This document shows, piece after piece, positions 49,097 to 57,917 of a stretch of DNA of 64,000 nucleotides; the first letter of the stretch is position 1, and every line of letters begins with the position of its first letter. Origin of the DNA: Nocardia speluncae NBRC 108251 (lineage in GTDB: Bacteria; Actinomycetota; Actinomycetes; Mycobacteriales; Mycobacteriaceae); assembly GCF_001613245.1 (NCBI RefSeq), contig NZ_BDBZ01000007.1:1-64000 (forward strand), read 5' to 3'. Made by a program: the position numbers and the translations under genes. The notes beneath the pieces are model-generated. The model searched no databases and had not been told where the DNA came from. It saw nothing but the letters and a program-made list of their open reading frames with translations.

Positions 49097-50743
49097 AGGT
49101 TCGGTCGCAATGGCCTCGTTACCGGCCGCAGTGGCCTGCTCGTGCGCCGCGGCCAGCTCGCGCCGGATAACGAATTTCTGGACCTTTCCGCTGGGAGTCC
49201 GCGGGAAGTCGGTGACGATGTGGAGCTCCTCGGGCCATTTCTGCTTGGCCAGCCCCGCCTGCGCGAAATGTGCGCGCAGGGCCCCGATATCGGGTTCGGG
49301 GTGGCCCGGCAGGCAGCGCACCACCGCGGCGGTCCGTTCCCCCAGGCGTCGATCAGGGACGGCCACCGCGACCCCCTCTGCCACGCCGGCCAGCGTGAGC
49401 AGCACCTCTTCGACCTCCAGGGCGCTCACGTTCTCCCCGCCCCGGATGATGATGTCGGATTTGCGGTCGGTGATGGTCAGGTAGCCGTCCTCGTCGGCGG
49501 TGCCGATATCGCCGGTGTGGTACCAGCCGTCGGCGTCGAACGCGCGGGCGGTGAGGTCGGGGTCGGTATAGCCCAGGCAGAGATCCGGCCCGCGGCTGAC
49601 GATCTCGCCGTCCGCGGCGATCCGGAACTCTGCACCGGGTAGTGCGTGACCATCGGTGAACAGGCGTTTGTCCGCGGGTTCGGTGGCCGATGACCCGGTG
49701 ATCGACGGATGTTCGGTGCTCCCGTACGAACGGAAGACCCGGATCCCGAGGTTTTCGAGCCGGGTACTGACCGCGGCCGGGACCGCCGCGCCGCCGAGTC
49801 CCGCGTAGCGCAGCTGCGCCAGATGCGCGGATTCGTAATCGGGATGATCGAGCAGGCTGGTGATGAAATAGCTGACCCCGCCGCCCACGCAGATGTTCTC
49901 GGTGGCCATGAGTTCGAGCACCCGGCCCGGATCCCAGAGGTCGAGCAGATGGATCGGCGCGCCGTCGAGTACCGGGATGAGCAGGGCGTTGAGCATACCG
50001 ATGAAATGCCCGACCGGGGCCGAGGTGAGCTGATCGCCCCGATCCGGCGGGTACATCCCGGCCAGCTGCCGCACTTCGTAGCCCAGGGTGTTGTGGCTGT
50101 GTACGACCCCCTTGGGTGCCCGGGTGGTGCCGGAGGTGAAGGCGATGCAGGCCGGGCTGTCCGGATCGGTGGTGAGCACGCCCGTCAGCGGTTCGGGGTC
50201 GAGTAGATCCTCGAAATCCCGGCCGACCACCCCCACCACCGGTACATCGGCGCACAGTTGCGGGTCGAATTCGTTGCGGCCGAAGCGGTCGCAGGTGATG
50301 AATGCTTTCGGTGCGACCGTGCCGAGGATGTAGCCGAGCTCCTTGCGGCCGTAGAAATGCGCGATGGGCACCACCGTGGTGCCCAGCAGCGCGCAGGCCC
50401 AGTAGGTGGCGGCAGCCTCCATCCAGTTCGGTAGCTGGAAGGCGACGATATCGCCGGGGCTCACACCGCGCCGGTGCAATCCGGCCGCCAGCCGCCGGGC
50501 GGTCCGTTCCACGTCGCCGAAAGTGCCCGTGTACGGGCGGGTCTGTGAGTGCACCGCGAAGGTTGCGCCGGGGGCCGCCGCGAGACCGCGGGCGAGGAGT
50601 TCGCCGAGTGTTTCGTCGGTCCACCAGCCCGCTTCGCGATAGCTCCGGGCCAGGTCGGCGGGAACATGGCGGGTGAACAGGTCGAGCCCGGTAGCGGAGC
50701 GTGCCCGAGCGGGGTCTTCGCTCGTGCGCCATGAATGCGGCAT
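49091..50743 (-). CDS. AMP-dependent acyl-CoA ligase, 550 aa
   Basis: Complete ANL-superfamily enzyme: AFTSGTTRAPKGVVHSH near residue 205, YGSTEHPSI near 340, YHTGDIG near 417, and the catalytic Lys in RTPSGKVQKFVIRR near 525. It is longer than and unlike the ligase at 46421 and closer to medium-chain or cyclohexanecarboxylate-type ligases. It is divergent from an enoyl-CoA hydratase across a 93-bp region that carries operator site 5. Confidence 0.9.
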   Translation of the reverse strand: MPHSWRTSEDPARARSATGLDLFTRHVPADLARSYREAGWWTDETLGELLARGLAAAPGATFAVHSQTRPYTGTFGDVERTARRLAAGLHRRGVSPGDIVAFQLPNWMEAAATYWACALLGTTVVPIAHFYGRKELGYILGTVAPKAFITCDRFGRNEFDPQLCADVPVVGVVGRDFEDLLDPEPLTGVLTTDPDSPACIAFTSGTTRAPKGVVHSHNTLGYEVRQLAGMYPPDRGDQLTSAPVGHFIGMLNALLIPVLDGAPIHLLDLWDPGRVLELMATENICVGGGVSYFITSLLDHPDYESAHLAQLRYAGLGGAAVPAAVSTRLENLGIRVFRSYGSTEHPSITGSSATEPADKRLFTDGHALPGAEFRIAADGEIVSRGPDLCLGYTDPDLTARAFDADGWYHTGDIGTADEDGYLTITDRKSDIIIRGGENVSALEVEEVLLTLAGVAEGVAVAVPDRRLGERTAAVVRCLPGHPEPDIGALRAHFAQAGLAKQKWPEELHIVTDFPRTPSGKVQKFVIRRELAAAHEQATAAGNEAIATEPL

Positions 50744-50790
50744 ATATCGAACTCCCGATCCGAGCGCCGGAAACCAGCGGAAAAGTATAT

Positions 50791-50819
50791 GGTTCTCTAT
50801 GTAAGAGAATCATATTTCC
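50791..50819 (+). promoter_or_regulatory. Operator-like site 5 between ligase and hydratase genes
   Basis: GGTTCTC-N7-GAGAAT-N3-ATTTCC, with core 50805-50819. It shares the ATTTCC right arm with site 2. It lies 18 bp before the hydratase GTG (50837) and 48 bp from the divergent ligase start (50743), so it could serve both. Confidence 0.6.
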
Positions 50820-50836
50820 GTCGAGGAGAACAAGTC

Positions 50837-51553
50837 GTGATCGAGCTCGAACTGGCGGACGGACTGGCCGTCGTCACCATCAACCGCCCGCACGCTCGCA
50901 ACGCCATCGCCCTGGACACGATGGACGAGCTCGACAAGGCGGTCGACGGAGCCGCCGGCGCGCGGGCCCTGGTGATCACCGGCGCCGGCGACAAGGCCTT
51001 CGTCTCCGGCGGTGACCTCAAGGAACTCGCCGCGCTGCGCACTCATGAACAGGCGGCGGCAATGGCGAACCGGATGCGGCAGGTATGCGACAAGCTCGCC
51101 GGATTCCCCGGGCCCGTGATCGCCGCCCTCAACGGGCACGCCCTCGGTGGCGGAGCCGAGGTGGCCGTCGCCGCCGATATCCGGATCGCGGCGGCCGATA
51201 TCAAGATCGGGTTCAATCAGGTCGCGTTGGCGATCATGCCCGCCTGGGGCGGGGCCGAGCGGCTGGCGCGACTGGTCGGCCGCAGCCGGGCGCTGCTGCT
51301 GGCCGGTTCGGGCGAGATCCTCACCGCGCCCGATGCCGAACGGCTGGGTCTGGTGGACCGGGTCCTGCCGCGCGCGGAGTTCGACGCGGGCTGGCGTTCG
51401 CTGGCCCTGGCCCTGGCAAACCCGTCGGCCGGAGCGATCAAACGGGTGATCGACGGTGCTACTCCACAGGAGGCGGTGGACGCCTTCGCCGGACTTTGGG
51501 CCGCCGACGCTCATTGGGCCGCGGCGGACCGGGTGCTGAAGCGCGGGAAATGA
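50837..51553 (+). CDS. Enoyl-CoA hydratase/isomerase-family protein, 238 aa
   Basis: Crotonase fold: NRPHARNAIALDTMDEL near residue 14, FVSGGDLKELAAL (oxyanion hole) near 55, and ALNGHALGGGAEVAVAADIR near 95. Position one after the ligase expected for beta-oxidation. The start is GTG 50837 behind GAGGAG; an ATG 34 codons upstream would place the operator inside the gene and was rejected. It is shorter than the usual 255-260 residues. It adds water to an enoyl-CoA or isomerises it. Confidence 0.9.
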   Translation: MIELELADGLAVVTINRPHARNAIALDTMDELDKAVDGAAGARALVITGAGDKAFVSGGDLKELAALRTHEQAAAMANRMRQVCDKLAGFPGPVIAALNGHALGGGAEVAVAADIRIAAADIKIGFNQVALAIMPAWGGAERLARLVGRSRALLLAGSGEILTAPDAERLGLVDRVLPRAEFDAGWRSLALALANPSAGAIKRVIDGATPQEAVDAFAGLWAADAHWAAADRVLKRGK

Positions 51554-51564
51554 ATTCGCTACAC

Positions 51565-52149
51565 CTACTGTTCGGGTTCGAGCAGGTCGATCTCGCGTTC
51601 GGCGAACGCGAAGGTTTCGGCGTGCCCGGCGGTCATCCCGAGTGCCTGCTCGAGCACCACCATCCGGGCGGCGCTGGTCATCAGCACGGACAGCACATCG
51701 GCGGGGAAGCGGCTCGTATCGACCCCGTAGCCCTCGAGCATTCGGCCCAGAGCCTCGGTCTGGGCGGCACGGAACTGTTCGGAGTAGCGCACCACCTCGG
51801 CGCGGATGGCCGGTTTCTGGTTGGCCAGGCCGACGAACTCCATGGTGAACCGCGCTGCGGTGGCATCCGTGCTGAATGCCCACAGCGCGTGCAGTGGACG
51901 CTCGGATTTCAGGACCTGTGCCAGGGTTTCGAGTCCCTGGTCGGCGCGGCGCCGGAAGAGCGCGAGGAACAATTCGTCCATCGAGCGGAAGTAGTAGTGC
52001 ACCAGTTGCGGTTTGAGGCCGGCGTGTTCGGCGATGCGCCGGGAGGTCACGGTGGCCCACCCCTGTTCGAGCATCAGCTGTTCGGCGGCGTCCATCAGGA
52101 CGGTGCGATTCTTGGCCTCGGGTGCGCCGAGCCGGCGGGGTGCTGGCAT
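51565..52149 (-). CDS. TetR-family transcriptional regulator, 194 aa
   Basis: N-terminal TetR helix-turn-helix: AAEQLMLEQGWATVTSRRIA, then EHAGLKPQLVHYYFRSMDEL (residues ~20-62). The ~130-residue C-terminal domain binds ligand and dimerises. ATG 52149 with GGAGGAG upstream; the longer frame lies over the operator region. It is convergent with the hydratase (11-bp gap) and divergent from a P450. Three TGCTNAGCA elements lie in front of it. Whether it also binds the GAGAAT-type sites is not known. Confidence 0.92.
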   Translation of the reverse strand: MPAPRRLGAPEAKNRTVLMDAAEQLMLEQGWATVTSRRIAEHAGLKPQLVHYYFRSMDELFLALFRRRADQGLETLAQVLKSERPLHALWAFSTDATAARFTMEFVGLANQKPAIRAEVVRYSEQFRAAQTEALGRMLEGYGVDTSRFPADVLSVLMTSAARMVVLEQALGMTAGHAETFAFAEREIDLLEPEQ

Positions 52150-52250
52150 GGTCGTGTCTCCTCCTGGATTTCCGCGCGGCCGAGGTGGTCTCGTGATCAC
52201 CGGGGATGGTATCTCGCGGGCAGCGACTGTTGACGGCCGCGTGCCGCGCA

Positions 52251-52294
52251 TGCTAAGCATGTGCTCAGCATCACATCTGAGCGGCTGCTCAGCA
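52251..52294. promoter_or_regulatory. Triple TGCTNAGCA operator cluster
   Basis: TGCTAAGCA (52251-52259), TGCTCAGCA (52262-52270) and TGCTCAGCA (52286-52294) are each palindromic. Centres are 11 and 24 bp apart, i.e. near whole helix turns. They lie in the 333-bp gap 52150-52482 between tetR and the P450. The rest of that gap is GC-rich without further signal. Confidence 0.65.
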
Positions 52295-52482
52295 AGGGGC
52301 GATCCGGATCGGCTCCGGGCAGCGGCGCCGTCGGGTGAGATGCATTCCGGCGCATGGGGCCACCACGCGTCGAGGGCGGCGGTTTCGGCGGCAACAGCCC
52401 GAGCGGGCCGCAGAACACGCGAGCCGTATCAACCGGCGATCCACGGTTGGCAACAAGACTCTGCTGATATCAGGAGGTTCCC

Positions 52483-53751
52483 GTGACCGATTTCGATACG
52501 GTCGACTACTTCACCGACCCTGCGCTGGTGCCCGACCCGCACCCCTACTACGACCATCTGCGCGCCAAATGCCCGGTGACCCGCGAACCCAACTACGGCG
52601 TGTACGCCGTCACCGGTTACCAGGAAGCCAACGATGTACTGCGCGACTCGGAGTCCTTCTCCTCATGCATCGCTGTGGGCGGCCCGTTCCCGCCGCTACC
52701 GTTCACCCCCGAGGGCGAAGACATCACCGCGCAGATCGCCGCCCATCGCACCGAACTGCCGATGTTCGAACATATGGTCACCATGGACCCGCCGGAGCAC
52801 ACCGGCGCCCGGTCGCTGCTGAACAAACTGCTCGTCCCCTCCCGGTTGAAGGAGAACGAGGAGTTCATGTGGAAGCTGGCCGATAAACAGCTCGACGAAT
52901 TCATCGACGACGGGAAATGCGAATTCCTCGGCGCCTACGCCAAGGTCTTCACCCTCCTGGTGATCGCGGACCTGCTGGGTGTGCCCGAGGCGTACCACGA
53001 AGAACTGCGTATCAACCTGGCCGGCGGGCCGACCGTGGGCTCCATCGACAAGGAGATCGTGCCCGTCAACCCGCTGGAATGGCTGGACAACCTGTTCAGC
53101 GAGCTGATCTCCGACCGGCGGCGTAACCCGTGCGACGATGTCCTGACCTCGCTGGCCGGCGCGAAGTACCCGGACGGGTCGACGCCCGAGGTCACCGAGG
53201 TCGTCCGCACCGCAACCTTCCTTTTCGCCGCGGGTCAGGAAACCACCGCCAAACTGCTCGGTAGCGCCATGCAGTTCCTGATCACCCGCCCCGACCTGCA
53301 GGATGTGCTGCGCGCGGACCGGAGCAGGATTCCCGTCTTCATCGAGGAAACCCTGCGGATGCAGGCACCGGTGAAGAGCGGTTTCCGGCTCGCGAAGAAG
53401 GCCGTGGAGGTCGGCGAGGTGCCGCTGTCCGCCGGGGACCTGGTGATGGTGTGCCCCGGCGCCGCCAACCGTGACCCGCGGCGCTTCGAGAACCCGCACG
53501 AATTCGATCTCGCCCGCCCGAACTTCCGTGAGCACATGGCTTTCGGTCGCGGTGTGCACACCTGCCCGGGTAGCCCGCTGGCGCGGGTGGAGGGCCGGGT
53601 ATCGCTGGAACGGATCCTGGATCGGATGCTCGATATCCGGGCGGATCCGGAAAAACACGGCTCCGTCGACGATCCGGTCTTCCAGTTCGAGCCGACCTTC
53701 ATCCTGCGCGGCCTGACCGAACTGCACATCACCTACACGCCGCAATCCTGA
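52483..53751 (+). CDS. Cytochrome P450, 422 aa
   Basis: I-helix FAAGQETTAK, K-helix EETLRMQ with ExxR, and heme loop MAFGRGVHTCPGS with Cys361. The start is GTG 52483 behind AGGAGG. It is followed 61 bp later by a mycofactocin-type SDR, so the pair likely hydroxylates a substrate and oxidises the alcohol. Divergent tetR and the TGCTNAGCA cluster suggest control by that regulator. The ferredoxin at 10147 or one off the window may serve it. Confidence 0.93.
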   Translation: MTDFDTVDYFTDPALVPDPHPYYDHLRAKCPVTREPNYGVYAVTGYQEANDVLRDSESFSSCIAVGGPFPPLPFTPEGEDITAQIAAHRTELPMFEHMVTMDPPEHTGARSLLNKLLVPSRLKENEEFMWKLADKQLDEFIDDGKCEFLGAYAKVFTLLVIADLLGVPEAYHEELRINLAGGPTVGSIDKEIVPVNPLEWLDNLFSELISDRRRNPCDDVLTSLAGAKYPDGSTPEVTEVVRTATFLFAAGQETTAKLLGSAMQFLITRPDLQDVLRADRSRIPVFIEETLRMQAPVKSGFRLAKKAVEVGEVPLSAGDLVMVCPGAANRDPRRFENPHEFDLARPNFREHMAFGRGVHTCPGSPLARVEGRVSLERILDRMLDIRADPEKHGSVDDPVFQFEPTFILRGLTELHITYTPQS

Positions 53752-53812
53752 AAAGACCTACGCAGCAACCGGAACCGGCAGGCGGGCTGCCGCAACGAGA
53801 AAAGAGGAAGTC

Positions 53813-54649
53813 ATGACCGGACGGGTCGAAGGAAAGGTCGCGTTCATCACCGGCGCGGCCCGCGGCCAGGGCCGCAGCCATGCGGTACGGCTGGCCGAAG
53901 AAGGCGCCGATATCATCGCCATCGATATCTGCAAACCGATCGACACCGCCGAGATCCCCCCGGCGACACCGGCCGATCTCGCCGAAACCGAAGAACTTGT
54001 CAAGGCCACCGGCCGCAGAATCGTCACCGCCGAGGTGGACGTTCGCGACGCCGACGGTCTGCGGGAATCTCTCGCCGAAGGCGTCGGGAAGCTCGGGCGC
54101 CTCGACATCATCGTCGCGAACGCCGGTATCGCCAGCGGGGGCGACACCCTGGCCGAGACCGACGAGAACGTCTGGCAGGAAACGATCGACATCAACCTCA
54201 GCGGTGTCTGGAAATCGGTGAAAGCCGGTGTCCCGCATATCTTGGAGGGGGGACGCGGTGGTTCCATCGTGCTCACCAGCTCGGTCGGCGGGCTGAAGGC
54301 CTACCCACAGACCGGCCACTACGTCTCCGCCAAACACGGTGTCGTCGGCCTGATGCGGGCCTTCGCGGTGGAACTCGGTCAGCACATGATCCGGGTGAAC
54401 TCGGTGCACCCCACCCACGTGAGTACCGCCATGATCATGAACGAGAAGACGTTCCAGATGTTCCGCCCCGATCTGGAGAACCCGACCGCCGACGATATGG
54501 CGCCGATCTGCCAGATGTTCCACACGCTGCCGGTGCCGTGGGTGGATCCGATCGATATCAGTAACGCCGTGCTGTACCTGGCCTCCGAAGAGGCCCGCTA
54601 CCTCACCGGCGTCACGCTTCCGGTCGACTGCGGTTCGATGCTCAAGTAG
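53813..54649 (+). CDS. Mycofactocin-coupled SDR-family oxidoreductase, 278 aa
   Basis: Opens VAFITGAARGQGRSHAVRLA, then EEGADIIAIDIC with a long insert before the next strand. This is the signature of the SDR group tied to mycofactocin, in which NAD is held tightly and the peptide cofactor reoxidises it. The catalytic Ser and Tyr-Lys are in LTSSVGG and HYVSAKHG. ATG 53813 follows AAAGAGGAAG. The mycofactocin genes themselves are not in the window. It likely acts on the alcohol made by the P450 at 52483. Confidence 0.9.
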   Translation: MTGRVEGKVAFITGAARGQGRSHAVRLAEEGADIIAIDICKPIDTAEIPPATPADLAETEELVKATGRRIVTAEVDVRDADGLRESLAEGVGKLGRLDIIVANAGIASGGDTLAETDENVWQETIDINLSGVWKSVKAGVPHILEGGRGGSIVLTSSVGGLKAYPQTGHYVSAKHGVVGLMRAFAVELGQHMIRVNSVHPTHVSTAMIMNEKTFQMFRPDLENPTADDMAPICQMFHTLPVPWVDPIDISNAVLYLASEEARYLTGVTLPVDCGSMLK

Positions 54650-54842
54650 GCCGGGACAGCGCGGGTGGACGCTCGCCGGTGCCCGGCTGTCCCGAAACGG
54701 GCGGCCGGGTAACCCGCGCGTCGCGGGATGGAATGCTTTCCTCGCAATGTCGTGGTGCCGGCCCGGCAGCATCGGTCCGGATACAGACCGAGCGCACCGA
54801 ATCGGCTCGTCGGCCGATACCCCTGTGCGAGGATCGGTTGTT

Positions 54843-55263
54843 ATGAATGCCGCGCGTGCGGGTCGGTGGGCAATCGCCCTGGGGATCGTCGGGGCCATGG
54901 CGGGGCTGCGTATCGGCCGAGCCGGCGCCACCCCCGGAACTGGGCACCGAATTCACCCTGGCAGGCGGTGATACCGCCGTCCTGGACGCGGGCCGGGTGA
55001 CGCTGCTGTTTCGCGATGTCCCCGAGGACAGCAGATGCCCCGCCGAGGTGAACTGTGTCTGGGAGGGCGATGCGACGGTGCTCACCGAGGTAACGGTGGA
55101 CGGCACACAGTCGGCCCACGAACTCCATTCGAACCCGCAGTACCCGGCCGATGTGCTGACCGGCGGCTACCGGATCGCGCTGCGGTCGTTAGCGCCGCCG
55201 GGATCCACCAGCGAAATCGCCCTGCCCGATTATCGCGTGAACCTGCTGGTCACACGCGAATGA
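54843..55263 (+). pseudogene. Small secreted lipoprotein, frameshifted
   Basis: ATG 54843 encodes a signal peptide (MNAARAGRWAIALGIVGAMA) but the frame stops 42 codons on. The adjoining frame carries the body: LGTEFTLAGGDTAVLDAG, RCPAEVNCVWEGDATV, and a strand-rich end at TGA 55261-55263. Removing one G from the run GGGG at 54902-54905 joins them and makes a perfect lipobox AMAGC. The protein family with DVPEDSRCP...CVWEG is a common uncharacterised lipoprotein. Cause: natural frameshift or a sequencing error. Gap 54650-54842 before it shows nothing clear. Confidence 0.7.
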
Positions 55264-55312
55264 TTCCGTTCACGTCGTGGGTCGCGATAGCGTCGGCGGC
55301 TACGATGTGGGA

Positions 55313-55966
55313 ATGCCGCGCCCATCCATCGGATATTGCGACCTCCCCGAATACATGACGTGGGAGGAGCTCGAGCAGCTACCGGTGGAGATCGCCGCGC
55401 AGATCGAACTCTGGGACGGTCGCGTGGTATGGGTCCGTCGGGGACCGGCCGAGCATCAGGAGTTCACCAATCTGCTGTGGAGCGAGCTACGCCGATGCGC
55501 CCGGCACGAGATGGGGCGAGGCCCCGAGCTGTGCTGGCGGGTGCATACCGAAACGAATGTCTTTTTCGGCCGCAGCGGCAAGTCCGATTTCGTCACCCCG
55601 GATTTCTTGGTTGCCCGGTGCCTTGCAGAGCCTTATCAGGATTTCCGTGCCGATGATGTCCTTCTCGCCGGAGCGGTGCTCTCGCCGTCGAATACCCGCA
55701 ACGATATGGATGAGAAGAAGTCTCGCTATGCACAGGCCGGAATTCCCTGGTATTGGGAAGTGACCCTGGCTCCGGAGAAAAGTGCCATCGAGACGGTCAG
55801 GGCATTCGCGCTGGAGACCACTCACGGCCGGCTACCGGAGGGAGTGCACCCGCTCTACCCTGCCAACTATCTGCTGGCCGGTAAATGGTCGCCGCGAGAT
55901 TCCGAGCGGATATCGATCGGCTTTCCATTTTCGATTGATATCCCCTGGTCGGCACTGGCCTTCTGA
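55313..55966 (+). CDS. Uma2-family (PD-(D/E)XK-like) putative endonuclease, 217 aa
   Basis: Uma2/DUF820 fold: TWEELEQLPVEIAAQIELWD at the N-terminus, LLWSELRRCARHEM, then VTPDFLVA and the nuclease-like pair Asp...E-x-K reading IPWYWEV near residue 145. Uma2 proteins have a restriction-endonuclease-like core, are very common in cyanobacteria and actinobacteria, and have no settled role. ATG 55313 has a weak ribosome site (GGGA). Confidence 0.85.
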   Translation: MPRPSIGYCDLPEYMTWEELEQLPVEIAAQIELWDGRVVWVRRGPAEHQEFTNLLWSELRRCARHEMGRGPELCWRVHTETNVFFGRSGKSDFVTPDFLVARCLAEPYQDFRADDVLLAGAVLSPSNTRNDMDEKKSRYAQAGIPWYWEVTLAPEKSAIETVRAFALETTHGRLPEGVHPLYPANYLLAGKWSPRDSERISIGFPFSIDIPWSALAF

Positions 55967-55985
55967 GTTCGGCGCTATCCGGGAT

Positions 55986-56882
55986 TCATTCGCCGGGTAG
56001 GGCGCGGCGTAGTTCGGTGACCGCTATCCGCGCGGCTTCGGCGATGGCGGCATCGACCGCCGGGAGAGCGGGATCCGCGCGGGCGGCGCGGGTGAACACC
56101 GCCACTGCGACCGAGTATTCACCCGGGAATTCGACCACCGCGACCTCGTTGCGGATGATGCCGATGGTTCCCGTTTTGCCCGCCACCGATACCGCGCGAT
56201 GCGGGAAGCCCGCCGCGATCCGGTGCGGCCAGACCTGTCGGCGCATCACTGCGCGCGCGAAATCCGTTTGCTGCGGCGATACCACCTCGCCGCGCCACAG
56301 CGCCGAGAGCAATCGGGTCATCTCCTCCGGTGTGGTCGCGCTCGTGTAGGCGGGATCGTAGGCCGAGACCGTCCAAGCCTCGTCGTTGTCGGCCAGCGCG
56401 GCGAATGCCTCCACCGTGCTGTGGGTATCGGTATCGGAGATCAGGCTGCGCTGGATATCGGCCGTACCACCGACCAGCCGGGTCCGGGTGAGTCCGAGGG
56501 AATCCAGCAGGTCGTGCACCCGGGGGAGACCGATCTCGCCCAGCAGCAGATCTGCCGCGGCATTGTCGGACACCGTCATCATCGAGGTCGCCAGATCCCG
56601 GCGGCTCAGGGTCACCGGATCGTGCAGGGCGGAGATCCCGGTGGGTCCGGGGGTGCATTCGGCGGGCGTGAGGGTGAGCCGCTCCAGTGGATCGATCCGG
56701 CCGGCGTCCACCGCCCGGCAGTACGCGAGCAGTAACGGAAGTTTGTACACCGAGGCGGTCACCACCCGCTCGGTGCCGCCGATCGAGACCTCCGCGGGGC
56801 CACCGTCACACCGCCTGGCGTGCAACCGGCCGGTGCAGCCCGCGTCGGCGAATACCGCATGGATCCGTTCGGCGACGGTCAC
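55986..56882 (-). CDS. Cytosolic class A beta-lactamase-like serine hydrolase, 298 aa
   Basis: Penicillin-interactive motifs are present: SVYK (Ser44, Lys47), SDN (105-107) and KTG near residue 230. The Glu of the class A omega loop (ExxLN) is not seen where expected, so strong beta-lactam hydrolysis is doubtful. There is no signal peptide. The start GTG 56882 overlaps the LysR stop (GTGA), so it is translated with the regulator. It may be a modified enzyme that acts on a cell-wall or ester substrate, or a sensor. Compare the true BlaA across the divergent region. Confidence 0.8.
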   Translation of the reverse strand: MTVAERIHAVFADAGCTGRLHARRCDGGPAEVSIGGTERVVTASVYKLPLLLAYCRAVDAGRIDPLERLTLTPAECTPGPTGISALHDPVTLSRRDLATSMMTVSDNAAADLLLGEIGLPRVHDLLDSLGLTRTRLVGGTADIQRSLISDTDTHSTVEAFAALADNDEAWTVSAYDPAYTSATTPEEMTRLLSALWRGEVVSPQQTDFARAVMRRQVWPHRIAAGFPHRAVSVAGKTGTIGIIRNEVAVVEFPGEYSVAVAVFTRAARADPALPAVDAAIAEAARIAVTELRRALPGE

Positions 56883-57760
56883 CGTACTCGTTCCCGGTAC
56901 AGCACACTGTCCAAGGCATCGGCCTGTTCTTCGGCACCCGCCCGGTGGATCACCCGGCAGCGCAACGCCACCGCCTGTGGTGCCATCCGCAACCAGACGA
57001 CGCCCGGGATATCGGACGGTGGGGTGGTGGTGAGACCGAAACTGGTCCCGGCGGCCACGGCCGCGAGTATCGAACGGTCGTCGTGCACGGTGACTGTCGC
57101 AGCGTCGAGTCCTCGCTCGCGCAGGAGGTCCCGGACCGTATCTGAGGCCGGGGGATTGGCGGCGCGCGGATACGCCGCATAGGTGAGATCGGCGAGCATC
57201 GGGAACGCCGGACGTTCGGTGGCGGCGCTGCGATGTTCGGCGGGCACCACGATCCAGCGCGGCAGTTTCACCACCGGTCTGGCCTCCACACCGTCGACCA
57301 GTGCCGGATGTTCGATCACCGCCACATCGCACAACCCCGACCGCACCGCCGACACCAGGTCGACCGTGGCGGCCACCGTGGTGGATACCGCGTCACCACT
57401 GTTCTTCTCGGTCCGTAGCGCGGTGACGCAGGCGGTGAGGATCCGGTCGGAGAGCGCGGTGGTGGCGCCCCAGTGCACGGTGCCGCGAGTGCGGGCGATC
57501 CGGTGCGCCTCGGCCAGCAGCCGGGCCGCGTCGTCGACCAGCAGCCGGGCCCGTGGCAGGAGCTGGCGTCCGGCTGCCGTGAGTACCGCGCCCTGCCGCG
57601 TGCGGTGCACGAGCTCGACCCCGAGCCGGCTCTCCAGTCGTCGTAACCCTTGGGACAGCGGCGGCTGGGTCATATCGAGAACCGTGGCCGCCCGCCCGAA
57701 ATGACCCTCGTCCGCGATGGCGACGAAATAGCCGAGGTGGCGGATGAGGTCCATAGCCAT
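56879..57760 (-). CDS. LysR-family transcriptional regulator (AmpR-like position), 293 aa
   Basis: N-terminal winged helix: HLGYFVAIADEGHFGRAATV, then LDMTQPPLSQGLRRLESRLG. The effector domain follows to residue ~290. ATG 57760 or 57754 both fit. The stop is inside the next gene's GTGA. It is divergent from the class A beta-lactamase at 57918, the arrangement of AmpR-type regulators, so induction by beta-lactams or wall fragments is likely (inference). No clear T-N11-A palindrome was settled on in the 157-bp gap. Confidence 0.9.
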   Translation of the reverse strand: MAMDLIRHLGYFVAIADEGHFGRAATVLDMTQPPLSQGLRRLESRLGVELVHRTRQGAVLTAAGRQLLPRARLLVDDAARLLAEAHRIARTRGTVHWGATTALSDRILTACVTALRTEKNSGDAVSTTVAATVDLVSAVRSGLCDVAVIEHPALVDGVEARPVVKLPRWIVVPAEHRSAATERPAFPMLADLTYAAYPRAANPPASDTVRDLLRERGLDAATVTVHDDRSILAAVAAGTSFGLTTTPPSDIPGVVWLRMAPQAVALRCRVIHRAGAEEQADALDSVLYRERVR

Positions 57761-57917
57761 ATTGAACCAGCGCCCCCGCCGGCCACCGTCCAACTGCGGT
57801 TTCAGCGCCGGGATCGCACGGCGAAATAGGGATTTACCTGCGTCTATATCTGTTGCGTATCGTGTGCGGGAGTGTCGGATATTGGCGGCGCGCCACGGAC
57901 CCGTGTGTGCTGCCGAT

